Part shown: positions 1 to 11,300 of the stretch, piece after piece
Position numbering within the stretch: position 1 is the stretch's first letter
How the letters are laid out: each line of letters begins with the position of its first letter
NCBI GenBank assembly: GCA_037447655.1
Contig: JBBHKE010003287.1
Location: 1-63,709 of the forward strand
Source: Zygnema cylindricum
Lineage: Eukaryota; Streptophyta; Zygnematophyceae; Zygnematales; Zygnemataceae
Direction: 5' to 3'
DNA length: 63,709 nucleotides
Program-made: the position numbers and the translations under genes
The notes under the pieces: generated by a model
Databases searched by the model: none
What the model saw: only the letters and a program-made list of their open reading frames with translations
What the model was told of the DNA's origin: nothing

Positions 1-1209
1 TATTACAAGATGTTATCAATATTAGGACGACAATCAGAAAAAAAAGCGCCTTGATTTTTAATAGAAACGAAGTCCTTATGGAATATGGAAGATGTCAAAA
101 GTATAAAAGTGAGAAAAGTCGTGAAAAAGTAACATGTTAACAAAAAGTACCTAGTTCCGAACAAACTGTCAAACTTGTAACCCTAAAAGTCACTAAAGAC
201 CAGTTACTTTTTTCTAAAACCTTAACTTTGTTGCAGTAACCTATCTTTAATGTCTCTGTTGTTGTTTGACGAAAAATGACCTCAAGCAAAGAATACTTAG
301 GAATTAATCAATTCTAAATTATAATCTATTTTTCTCATAAACAAGAAGATTCTAAACTTCATTGAAGAACAAGGACAATCCAGCAGCAGGAGATCTCAGC
401 AGCAAGAATCCTCGGGAAATTCTGAACTTTGAAAGTTTACTGAAACGCCTGCATGGAAACAATCCAGCTCACTACAAAACTAAAGAAGCGACAAAATATT
501 CTAAGCTTTTAAAGCTCTACAGTATTACGCTGTTCCATGCGTAGGAGGATCCATGCCAACGTCGACTCAAATTTTTGGACACATTCGATTTCCAAACTGA
601 TCTGAACTCCACGATTGAGTGTACAAAAATCAGAGGTAGTTGCCAGTATACTCGTGGACAATTCTCGAACAGCTTTGTGCAGCAAGGATTCTATCAGTCA
701 ATGTATGACTGACACGTTGCTGCACAATATGAAAATATGGCTGCTGACTGCTGGAAGCGTTGACCAAGTAAAGCCTAATCAGAACGTCGCAGAAATCAAG
801 AACGTCGCAGGTACAGCCAAATAATGAGGTACACAGTGGAAAGTGAAAGCTCGCTGGACAATGTTACTGGCACAGACTGACGCGTGGCATTGCATTTCAA
901 AGTACGATACCGCGTCAACAGTAAATAGCTATGTGGACACCTCCGAAATACGTACAAAAATGTACACTTTCAAAGGACACCTATTGCGGCTCCACCCAAC
1001 CCCGTCAAAAAATATTCGTCCGTATGGTGAGCCGCTAGCAATATCGCTGATAACACGCGTGGAGACCATGCCAGGTGGGAACTGAGAAGTACAGATGTTT
1101 GCGTACGATCAGCCACGTTGCACCGCAGCTTTGACTGAACGTCAACACGCGAACCGCACCGACTATTTTAGCGAGTCCGTACTTATTTCTGAGTACGTAC
1201 TTTTCCTCC
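1..1209. other. Intergenic, no gene recognised
   Basis: Only short open frames without family resemblance, many lacking an ATG. I see no domain, no splice-supported gene model and no RNA gene here. Base composition is mixed, and the stretch is probably old repeat or intergenic sequence. Confidence 0.5.
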
Positions 1210-1431
1210 ACTACACCGTGAATCGGTATTGGCGTAATGGACGCTATTTAAGGTACCTTTTTTTTTTTTTAATTCTCAAATAGAATTATCCACACTATTT
1301 AAAAAAACCTAATTCCTAATTAGAATAAACGATTTCGTTGAAAATTTCCAAATTATCAATTAGCGTAAATGACGGTAATTGTTCCTACACGCTAAAGAAA
1401 CCTTTACGCGAATAACGATTCACGGTGTAGT
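1210..1431. mobile_element. MITE-like inverted-repeat element, copy 1
   Basis: About 222 bp flanked by inverted ends: ACTACACCGTGAATCG on the left and its complement, followed by a TTATT(C/G)GCG extension, on the right. The interior has a poly-T run followed by sequence that recurs almost word for word at about 42160-42235 (a Tattctcaaatagaat word, then taattcctaattagaat). It therefore belongs to the same non-autonomous family as the pair near 42.1-42.9 kb. No clear target duplication is visible, and no protein is encoded. Confidence 0.65.
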
Positions 1432-1719
1432 TCCTGCGATCTATCGCCTACTGTCCTGTGACTTCGGATTAGCTGTTGTAGAATATAAGTTGATATTTCC
1501 ACGCATGAAAAAGAATCCGTTGCACCATGTAGCCGGCGTCCTCTTTGAAAAAATGAATAGCGGCGTGGCCTACCGTACCTAAAAATTACCAGTTGTCTGT
1601 GTCCACGCATCGTTGTTAGAGATGGTGTCAACGGCCGTCGATACGGCAAATGATAGGAATAAGAGTCAATCGGAATGCGCTCACAAATACTTTTATGTCT
1701 CAATGTGGAAGCGAAGCTG
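1432..1719. other. Intergenic, no gene recognised
   Basis: Nothing recognisable; open frames on both strands are short and unrelated to known families. The left limit of the element D LTR probably falls near 1.7 kb. Confidence 0.4.
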
Positions 1720-2334
1720 AAATCAAATCAAACATTATAACACATTGAAAGCTCATAATCCAAGATAGAGAGAAATTGAATACTCAATAAAAGAAGCTCA
1801 TATTAACTCAATCCTTAAACATTACACTTCTCTTAACTCATTCCTCTTTAATTGACTCTTGATTGATTCCTAATTATTATTTCTAACTCACATGATGGCT
1901 TTTAAACTAAGTCGTAAAAACAATCTAGAACACTAACTCTAGAAGTGTCTAAATGTACTTAGACGTAAATGTGGTACAAAACAAAATGAAACTACTAGAA
2001 ACCAAACTGACACCAAATTGACAGTCCGGTACAACAAACTTAACTTATGAGAAACGAACATACTAGATTTACGTCGCGCGAAATGAAACTTCCCAAAGTA
2101 CAAATCTATAACTTAACCGAAATGAAACAAAACAAATGTAATTGTGTACACGTGAAAAGTACACGCACGAAATAATACATCAAACTAAACGAAACAAAAC
2201 CGAATCCGCAAACCAACGCACGGAGTACTAAATGAAACCAAACTGAATATGCGAAGTGACGGGAGACTAAATCTAATCCACACTAAAAACGGACAAGCAT
2301 CATGTAAACCTAGATTCAACAATTGTACTTAACA
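1720..2334 (-). mobile_element. Probable 3' LTR of Copia element D
   Basis: On the minus strand the pol remnant is followed by a purine tract (reverse complement of acccccctctcaa, 2335-2347) and then TGTTAAGTACAATTG, the expected polypurine-tract/LTR junction of a Copia element. The AT-rich sequence down to about 1.7 kb is taken as the LTR. Its distal end is not defined, because no second LTR copy is present in the window for comparison. Confidence 0.5.
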
Positions 2335-2377
2335 ACCCCCCTCTCAATGTTGAATCTACACTAACTCTTAACCAAAC

Positions 2378-4034
2378 TCAAAACAATCCTAAATTAGGCC
2401 TTCCTCTCACAAAGACATCATACATATCAGCTTTAGTTAACATGTCAGCTGCTTCTTCACCCGCTGGCACAAAAACGAACTCAATCTCACCAACATTTAC
2501 TATATCCCTCACAAAATGCCACTGAATCCTAATGTGCTTAGTCCTCTTATAAAACACTCGATTCTTAGCCAATGTAATGTTAGACATACTATCTGAAAAC
2601 AACTTCATACACTTAATGATAATTTCCAACTCACTTAAAATTTCTCTTAACCAAATCGAAGCTTTAGCAGCATAACACGCTGCCAAATACTCAGCCCCTG
2701 TCAAACTCGAGGCCACCGTAGGTTAAAGTCTCGAACTCCACGAAATCGCACCTCCACATAAAACAAAAGCGTAACCGGATGTTGACTTTCCCGTGTCAAA
2801 GTCTCCACCTCAATCGGAATCGCAATATCCAAAACAATCTAACTCTGAATCCGCCTTATAAACTAAAGTATAACTTAAGGTTCCAACCTAATATCTAAAG
2901 ATCCTTTTAACACTCTCCCAATGACACTTCTTAGGTGCTTGACAATACTTACTCAAAATACTAACAGCAGCTGAAATATCTGGTCTAGTTCCAACACTAA
3001 GGTACATCAAATGACCAACTGCTTCTCTATAAGGTACATCAATTGTTGGCTCACTTTGTGCTTTACTCAATTAAACTCTAGGATCCAAAGGTGTACTCAA
3101 AGGTTTAGCATTCAACATAGAGAATCTAGCTAAAACTTCCTTACAATATTGTTTTTGACTAAGTTTGAAAGAACCAAACTCATCTCTAATCACCTCAATA
3201 CCAAGAATGTACTTAGCTTCTCCTAAATGTGTAACTTTGAGGAATTTACTAAGAAAACATTTCAATTCATGAATCCTTTCTAGACTGTCTGAAATCATAA
3301 TAAAATCATCAACATACACACTAAATATAATCTGATCAACTCCTTCTCCTTTCACATAAACACCTAAATCCGAAAATGTACGAACAAAGCTAAAATCCAA
3401 AAGTACCTTATGAAGACCAGTGTACCATGTCCTTGGTGCTTGCTTAAGTCCATAAAGGGACTTCTTCAACTTCCACACATGTCCAGGTTTGCCCGGAACT
3501 CCTTTTGGAATCTTCATATAAACTTCTTCTTCCAATTCTCCATTTAGAAAAGCGGTTTCCACATCTATTTGGTGGATATGCTTCCTCTTAGCAGCATCAA
3601 TTGCAATAATCATCTTTAAACTATCAAACTCAACTACAGGTGCATATGTTTCTGTATAATCTATACCTTCTTTTTGTTGAAAACCTTTACCAACTAGTCT
3701 TGCTTTATATTTGTTTATTTTACCTGATGCACCCGTCTTATTCTTAAATACCCATTTACAATCAATATCTTTCTTTCCCTCTGGTAAAACTACTTCTTCA
3801 AATGTTCCATTATCAATAATAGACTTAAGTTCTTTCTCAAAAGCTGGTTTCCACATTTCATTCCAATCACTTCATACTACAACTTTTGAATAGGACTTAG
3901 GATCCCCATTCAGAGGCTCACTCAATAATTGCTATAATAGAAACTCATTTAATGTAGCATATGAAATAAAATTAACCGACTTATCCTTAGCATTCATGTG
4001 AAGAGTTAATCTCTCACGAGCCTTTCCTTTATTC
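2378..4034 (-). pseudogene. Copia element D: reverse transcriptase and RNase H remnant
   Basis: Degenerate Copia pol read on the minus strand. The main block (3071-3856) is a reverse transcriptase: CKWVFK, KARLVGKGF, DVETAFLNGELEEEVYM, SLYGLKQAPR and the catalytic SVYVDDFIM box are all present. It continues after a break as VGTRPDISAAVSILSKY (2888-3070) and then as the RNase H end (2378-2716: GAEYLAACYAAKASIWLRE, HIRIQWHFVRD, ADMLTKA). Upstream, poorly preserved coding sequence extends to 4034, where the 5' LTR of element A begins abruptly. Several stops and frame changes make it non-functional. It is a different Copia lineage from A, B and C: its polypurine tract and LTR start are unrelated. 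Protease, integrase and gag are missing. Confidence 0.85.
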
Positions 4035-4930
4035 TGTTGTCTTTTTGGAAAGCTTTCAGTCTCAGAGCAACGCAGCTGCTTTACAGACAAAGCAGCGCAG
4101 CTGCTATATAGACAGAGCAGCGCAGCTGCAATACAACAAAGCAGCGCAGCTGCTATACAACAGAGCAACGCAACTGCTATACAACAAAGCAGCTGCTATA
4201 CAGCAGAGCAGTTGCTATAAAGCAGAGCAGTTGCTATACAGCAGAACAGCGCAGTAGAGCAGCGCAGCAACAGAGCAGCGCTGCAACAGAGCAACGCACC
4301 AGCAGAGCAGTGCAGCAACGAAGCTGCAACATAGATGAACAACGCAACCACGATTATATTTCATATGGTCCGTACGAACAACGCAACGTCTGATATTCTT
4401 AATGTGATTCTGTACATGATAGAGCAACTGCGATAGATACGATTCTAGTCAACTTAGTGGGAACTCAGTGGTAACTTAGTGGGTAACTCAGTGGAAGCTT
4501 AGTGATAGCTCAGTGGTAGCTTAGTGATAGCTCAATGGTAGCTTGACAGATTAGTGGTAGCTTGGTGGTTTTATGTACCTCTCAAGTACACTGGTGTTGC
4601 CAGTTCAACACAAGTATAAGACTTAGAACTCAAAACATATTATGTATCAAGACTTCCAAGTAGTAAAACTGCAGACAGTTTTTGGAAAATTTCTGAGTAT
4701 TTTATCTTGAGTGTTGCCGAGTCAATTGTGCTGAAACTTTGGGAGTTTTCACTGTTTATGCGACTCTATATTCCGATAGAGTTTTGTGAAGTTTGGATGC
4801 TTGTATAAGAATCGGTGAGCACTTAAGAACAACTTTTTGGTAGGATTCTTGATAGCTTCTGAGAGTGTATCATGTCTACTTCTACTACTACTGCTGCTCC
4901 TCCACCTGCACCGGTGGTTGTAGAACAACA
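4035..4930 (+). repeat. 5' LTR of Copia A
   Basis: Begins TGTTGTCTTTTTGG and ends GTAGAACAACA, matching the second copy at 15619-16373. It contains two minisatellites: one of about 24 bp built on GCAGCGCAGCTGC (4070-4330), and one of about 12 bp built on CTCAGTGGTAGCTTAGTG (4455-4570). The gag start codon (4872) lies inside the LTR, 59 bases before its end. Confidence 0.85.
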
Positions 4931-4941
4931 GGTTATGGGCC
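4931..4941 (+). promoter_or_regulatory. Primer-binding site of Copia A (tRNA-iMet anticodon arm)
   Basis: GGTTATGGGCC directly follows the LTR end ...ACAACA. It is complementary to GGCCCAUAACC, the anticodon stem-loop of plant initiator tRNA-Met, rather than to the tRNA 3' end. Elements B and C carry a longer 15-nt version at the same place. The site lies within the gag reading frame. Confidence 0.75.
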
Positions 4942-6462
4942 TGTCATCAAGAATTCCTATCTTTTCCGGGGATAAGTATGTTTACTGGGCGGATATGGTG
5001 GAGACACATTTTGAAAATGTCAATCTTTTAGATATCTTGGATGGTTCAGTGGATGAATCTGATCCGTCATGGTCTAAGAAAAATAAGCAAGCTCGTTCTT
5101 TTCTGAAATTTTGTATATTTGAGGACTTAGCTATGTCTAGGATAAAAATGAAAAAAACAATTGATATCTGGAAATCACTTAAAAGTGATTATGAAAAGGC
5201 CAATGTCCAAGAAGAGCTTCTATTGGCTGAAAAAATTTGGGACTATAAGTACACTGGCGGTACAATGGCTGAATATTCTAACAAATTTCGTATCCCTGTA
5301 GATGCACATGCTTGTGCAGGTGGGGTGTTTCCTCCTTTTCAACAGGCAGCATTGCTCAGAGGGGTCTCCCTCGTAGTATGAAAGGAGCATCTGACATGCT
5401 CAAACAAAAAGATAAAGCTAGCTGGACTTTACAGTTAGCCATCAATATTTTACTAGAAGAGGAAGCTACGTCTAATATTCTCAATGTTGAGCAAGTAGAG
5501 GCTTTTAATTCAGACTTTGAGAGAAAAGGACAGTTTAATCAGCAAAGGAATCAGTTTAATCAGTTCAGACAGTTTAATCAAGGTGGAAATAGACAATCAA
5601 ACAATGCATGCTTTTATTGTAGTGAGAGAGGTCATGGATACAAATTCTGTCCTAAGCTTAAAAAAGCTAACGATACAGGTTTATACAGGCCGGGATGGCA
5701 ACAAAGCCCGTTTTACAAAGGCTTCACGGGGCCTACACCTCGTGGAAATGCACTATTTTCGGCTTCTTCGTCTCTCCAAGACGAGACTTTGACGGTTTCT
5801 ACGGAGGATGATACGGATCTATTCGCTATGGCGGCTGCAATGGAGGGCGCGAAGGACCATGGATGGATAATGGATACAGGAGCCTCAACCCACATGTGGT
5901 GGAACAAGGCCATCTTCAAAAATCCGAAAACAACGCCGTAGAAAAATATTTATTATGCTTGTGGAATGAGACTCGTGCTGAGGGTGATGTGTCCTTACTC
6001 GTTGATGTAGAAAGAAAAGTAATTGAAAGGACTCTTCACAATGTCTTATTTGTGCCTGACTTTAAGAAAAATCTGTTTTCTACGTCGTTGGTAGAGAGTA
6101 AAGACGTTGAGGTTAATTTGAAAAATGGTCGGCAGGTAGTTAGCAAAAATGGCAAGGTTGCGGTTACAGGTACTAGAGATAGTAGCAAGATATATCGCAT
6201 GGATATGGCTAATACCAAGGAGAATGATGTTCTGTACTCCGGTGTTTTGCACTCAGATGAGTTATGGCACAAAAGATTAGGCCATGTAAACTATGATAAT
6301 TTGAGGAAAATGGTCCTTCCTGGAAAAATTGAGGGTGTATCAATCACAAATGAGCCGATCAAAACTTGTGATGGTTGCGCTTTAGGCAAAATCCACAGAT
6401 TGCCATTTCCTAAAGAGTCTGAGCATCGGTCACATAAACTCTTACAACAAATTCATTCGGAT

Positions 6463-6467
6463 GTCTT
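6463..6467. repeat. Target-site duplication of element B (left)
   Basis: gtctt immediately precedes the TG of the B 5' LTR. The same five bases follow the CA end of the 3' LTR at 12904-12908. Confidence 0.9.
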
Positions 6468-7509
6468 TGTAGAAACTAATGGTTTTATTAGTATTTTCTA
6501 GGTCTAAATAGAAATATAGAAAGAAGCCGAGGCAGTCTACCTCTAACTTCTCTCTCCAAATCTCAAACTTGTCGCAGTCACTGAGAAATTGGAGAGGAAG
6601 CTAGAGCCATGGCTACCTTGGCTATCCTGAGGTTTACGGGAATTTTATACTAGGGTTTATTTATTTATTTAAAAGGAATGTGCCGGCGGCAGGATTTGAT
6701 CCCTGTACCTACCGGCCGGCAGACAGGAAATAGCCGGTAGCCTTAGCCGTTAGATCTAGCAGTAGTATTACGTGATATATAGTTTGATAATTATATAAAT
6801 TGGAATACGTACGATAATTCATTTAACTGTTACGATTTACGGGATGCATAGATCCGGTACGAATGACAGTACGGATTACGAATCAATACCGCGTATTTGT
6901 TTCGGAAGTGAAATAAATACCGCGCATGTATTTATTACGGCCACGATTAAATCTGAATTTAATCGGACGGCCAGGATTAGCGCCGAGATCACGGAGGAAG
7001 ATTTCGGCGGTTTGTGGCCATCGCCACATCGGATGACGCGTGGCGAAATTCCGTTGGATCGTAGAATCTCCGGAGATTATGGCACCGAATCCGGATTTGA
7101 CATGTGTCGACATTTAGGGCATGTCGTACAATGTCCGTACATAAAGTACACCGGCGGCTGTACTTTTACGTACGGAACTCAATTCTGATTGGTTCCGTAC
7201 ATCAGTAGATAGAGTCTGTGAGAGAGATAGGACTTAGAAAAATTAGAAGATAGGACCCCCTCTCCCAGAGAGCTTCTGTACAAAAGGTCAACTTTGACCC
7301 CCCATAACTTACTGCTCAGGGGAGCAAATTCAAAGATTCTTTTTGCTATCGACTCAGGGGAGTCTTGTCTTCACAGGGGTGAAGTTGATCAGCGTTTTTG
7401 TTTGCCAGGGTGGCAGTTATTTTTGCTTAAACACAAAGGGGTCAGGATTATCCTAGAGGCTTCTTGGAAGCTGTCCACTCTGAGGACTTATGGAGGTCTC
7501 AGAGTTACA
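6468..7509 (+). repeat. 5' LTR of Copia B
   Basis: Starts TGTAGAAACTAATGG and ends GAGTTACA. Carries an antisense tRNA-like B box (ggatcaaatcc on the minus strand, 6692-6702) and, close to the end, the gag ATG at 7490. The same LTR family occurs at 63202-63709, and a relic at 33690-34437. Confidence 0.95.
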
Positions 7510-8305
7510 GGTTATGGGCCCACCCTCTAGGGTACCAATCTTTAATGGAACTGGCTTCATATACTGGGAAAGTATGATGATAGGAGCTCTATGCGAAAAA
7601 AGGTTTTGGGGGATAGTGAGTGGACGATTGGGGCGTCCATCAAGTCTTGGAATTCCTCCAGGGTTTGGAGGAAGCAGATTCACCAGGAAAGAGGATTCAC
7701 CTTCAACGGAGGAAACAAAGGAAGGAGAGGTGGTGGACAAAGGAAAGGAGAAGGAGGCGACCACACCAATAGCAACTGGTTTAGCATTCATGTCACCTAT
7801 TCCGAGGAACGAGGAGAATGATACTGAAACCTGGGACTTCAACAATATGGCGGCAAAGCACTTCATCCTACGCCATCTCACTCAAGGACTTGCATGTCCT
7901 CATTTGCAGGTAGAAAGGGCATCCGATCTTTGGATGGCTCTTATAGAGATGTACCGAAGTGGTACGATTCAGCAACAACAGTTGGCTGATCAGAAAGTTA
8001 AGGAGTATGTATACAAAGGGGGAAATATGTTGGATTTTTGCAATGAGCTTGCTACACTCTTCATGGAGCTACAGAGTGCGGGAAAAGATTTGAGTGAAAA
8101 AGAAAAGGTTAACTGTTTACTGATGAAGTTACCTGATGAGTTCGTGAACATAGTTTACCGTGTGCAGGACTTGCCTGACTCAAGGTGGATATGGAACTCA
8201 GTGGTAGGAATGATTCTCGTTCAAGAGAATACAATTGAGATCCGAAGGGGAGGAAAGAGTGGCCAAGCCTTGGCAACAGCGACTGATTGGAGGAACAGGG
8301 ATTCC
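7490..8305 (+). CDS. gag: Copia B Gag (N-terminal part of the polyprotein)
   Basis: 272 codons from an ATG lying inside the 5' LTR to a TGA at 8306-8308. The N-terminus contains VMGPPSRVPIFNGTGFIYW, partly encoded by the primer-binding site; the middle matches Copia Gag (LWMALIEMYRSGTIQQQQ, LLMKLPDEFVNIVYRVQD). Gag forms the virus-like particle that packages the element RNA. The stop falls before the CCHC zinc knuckle, so this product alone would lack the nucleocapsid. The following frame is the same, so the TGA is either a recent nonsense change (the homologous position in element C is Arg/Glu-rich) or a readthrough site. Confidence 0.85.
7510..7524 (+). promoter_or_regulatory. Primer-binding site of Copia B (tRNA-iMet anticodon arm)
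   Basis: GGTTATGGGCCCACC starts at the first base after the LTR. It is the exact complement of GGUGGGCCCAUAACC, the anticodon stem and loop (with anticodon CAU) of plant initiator tRNA-Met. Priming at this position would need a tRNA cleaved in the anticodon region, as described for Drosophila copia and yeast Ty5. Confidence 0.8.
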
Positions 8306-8308
8306 TGA

Positions 8309-11300
8309 AAACCGGTCGGAAACTATGGGGGTAGGGAGCAGAAAAAACCGGCCGATGAGTTCGAACCAAGGGCTCCCAAAGGACTATGTCATTTTTGTAA
8401 GAAACCGGGGCACTATATGGCAGAGTGCACTAAGCTAACCGAGCTTCGGTTAAAGGAGGGGCAGACCGGTGGTACCCCGAGAGGAAAGAAAAAGGCCCTT
8501 GTCACACAGGTACTTGAGGCTGAATCGGAGGACGAGGACGATGAGCTCCTTTTGGATGAGGAGTTGGAGGCGAAAAATGAGGTCGAAATTCCACGGAGGC
8601 AGAAATGTGCTTACGGTGGATTGAAAGGTGAAGCAGGCTGGATTGTAGATTCAGGTGCCTCCATGCACATGTGTAAGGATAGACACCTGTTCACTAAGAT
8701 AAGAAAGATTCCCACCGTAAAGATAGAGTACGGGGATGGGAGGATAGTTACCACTACTCTTGTAGGATCGGTAGATCTAAAAGTGTTAGTAGAAGGAAAG
8801 ACATCCATATTAACATTCTCCGATGTATTGTTTATTCCGGAGCTGAACAAAAATCTTATCTCTACATCAGTATTAGATGATAAGGGTTTTTTTACTAGCA
8901 CTAGGGAAGGAGTCTTTACTGCTAGTTTTGAGGATGATGTCTATTTCATTGCTGAGAAAGGTAGCCATGGGATGTTTAGGCTGATCTTAAGTAATGAAAA
9001 GAAGAAACTTTATTATGCTGGTGTTAATGATATTATGATGTGGCATAAGAGGCTTGGGCATGTGAATCTAGATAAGTTAAGAGAGATGAAAAAGATGGGA
9101 GTGGTGGAAGGGATTCAGTTCAGTGAGAGTGATGATATAAGTGATTGTAGTGGATGTGCTCAAGGTAAAGCACACAGATTACCCTTTCCTAAGTCAGCCA
9201 CCTATAAGGGAGAAAAAATTCTAGATCTAGTACACACAGATATTTGGGGACCGGCTAAAGTGCCCTCACCGGGGGGGAAGAGATTTATGATGACTATAAC
9301 TGATGATTGGTCTCGGTATTCCCGGGTATATTTTTTGAAAAACAAGTCCGAAGCTGAGGATTGTTTTAGACAATATAAAGCATCGAGCGAAAAACTCCAT
9401 GAAACTCGAATCAAGGGAGTAAGGAGTGACAATGGTGGAGAGTATACTTCTAACCAGTTTGAGGATTTTCTGAGGGAAGATGGGGTTCAACACCAAAAGA
9501 CAGTTCCAGAAAATCCTGAACAGAATGGGGTAGCCGAGAGGTTAAATAGAACACTAAGTGATAGTGCTAGAAGTATGTTGTCAGATAAAAGGATAGGGAA
9601 AAGGTTTTGGGCAGAAGCAATGAACTGTGCTAATTACCTCAAGAATAGAGTTCTTACTTCAGCTATAAAAGATCAAACACCTTATGAGAGATGGACAGGC
9701 CGGAAACCAAACATATCTCACTTAAAGGTTTTCGGCAGTCAAGTGTTCAGTCTAGATACTGATCGGTCAAATTGGAAGCTAGATCCTAAAGGAAAACCAG
9801 GATACTTATTAGGATATGATGAAGATGTTAAAGGATATAGAGTTTATGATCTAAAAAGGGAAGATATAATCTTAGTAAAGCATCTAGTAGTTATGGATGA
9901 AGGAAAGTCTGTAGATCCCTTCAAATATACGAAGTCAGTAAAAATCAGATTTGAGTCAGAAAATTCCGATGACTTTGAGCTTCCTAACTATCCAGGTTTT
10001 AGAGAAGATGACATTCTTGCAGGTACAAATCAGACCGAAAAGGACCCGGCTGTGGAAACTCCAGTGACAACTCTACTCGAAGCGGAAGACGTGGTGGAAA
10101 TTGATTCGGAATCAAGGGATAGGGGAGAAGTCGAGTTTGTTCGAAAGAATCCACGAGAACCATCTATTCCGGCCTCAGATTTTGAGGGGGGGAGGAGAAG
10201 TAGCAAAAGACTGCAAGAAAAACAGGTTAATAACAAGGTAACTAAACTATCTCATCAAGATGAACCTCAAACTTATGGAGAGGCGATGACTTGTCCAGAA
10301 AGAAACCGGTGGAAGACAGCCATCAATGAGGAGATGGCTTCAATCATGGCAGCCGATACTTGGGAGCTGGTGGACTGTCCACCTAACCGAAAACCAATCG
10401 GTTGTAAGTGGGTTTTAAAACTAAAACTGAACCCAGATAACACAATCGAGCGTTACAAGGCCAGATTAGTGGCAAAGGGATTTACACAAAAGGAAGGAAT
10501 TGACTACGAGGAAACCTTTGCTCCGGTGGTCAGATTTCCCTCCGTCCGCATACTTCTCAGTTTAGCGGCGGCGGAAGACATGGAAGTGCACCAGATGGAC
10601 ATAAAAACAGCCTTTTTGCATGGAGAATTGGAAGAGGAGATCTTCATGCGACAACCCGAAGGGTTTGTGGAAGAAGGAGAGGAGAGTAAGGTATGCCGGC
10701 TGATTAAATCTCTTTATGGTGTGAAACAGGCACCTCGACAATGGAATAAGAAGCTTGATGAGTTTCTTACCGGTCTGGGATATATTCGGATCAGCTCAGA
10801 TCACTCAATCTATGTTTTCGAAGATGAGGAAGGTTTGATATTTATTGCAATTTATGTTGATGATTTGCTTGTATTAAGTAAATCAATGGAAAAAATTAAC
10901 AAACTGAAAACCGATCTTAAGGGGAGATTTGAAATGAAGGATATGGGAGAAGCAAGATATATTTTGGGAATTCAAGTAGAGAGAGACCGAAAAAGGAAAA
11001 TTATAAGATTGACTCAAAAAGAAGCAATAGGGAACATGCTTGAAAAATTTCAAATGGATAAAGCTAATAGTTGTACAACTCCAATGGAGTTGAAGAAGGG
11101 AAGTGAGGGGAGTGAGGAAGAAGGAGTCATAGTCTTAGACGAGGAATTATCTCATGATGAACAGAAGTTCATGCAGACTATTCCTTACAGGCAAGTAGTG
11201 GGAAGTCTAATCTATTTTATGAATTGTACCCGGCCGGATTTAGCTGCAGCTGTAGGAGTGCTGAGTAGAAGTCTAAATGCTCCCACTAAGAAGGATTGGG

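Larger units (their letters stand above)
4872..6467 (+). pseudogene. Copia A gag-protease-integrase (5' part, frameshifted)
   Basis: The gag start ATG at 4872 lies in the LTR; the early residues include VMGLSSRIPIFSGDKYVYW, the Gag motif shared with B and C. The frame shifts near 5312-5380 and continues to 5941 with a CCHC zinc knuckle (CFYCSERGHGYKFC, about 5610-5651) and the protease motif WIMDTGASTHM (about 5863-5895). A second shift near 5900-5941 leads to the integrase zinc-binding part (HKRLGHVNYDNL, CDGCALGKIHRLPFP). The integrase core starts (LLQQIHSDVF) and is cut at 6467 by element B. At least two frameshifts, so inactive. Confidence 0.85.

Noticed and set aside
362-1283. Series of short plus-strand open frames at the left end
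   Set aside because: No homology by eye, several start without ATG, no splice consistency; treated as chance frames.
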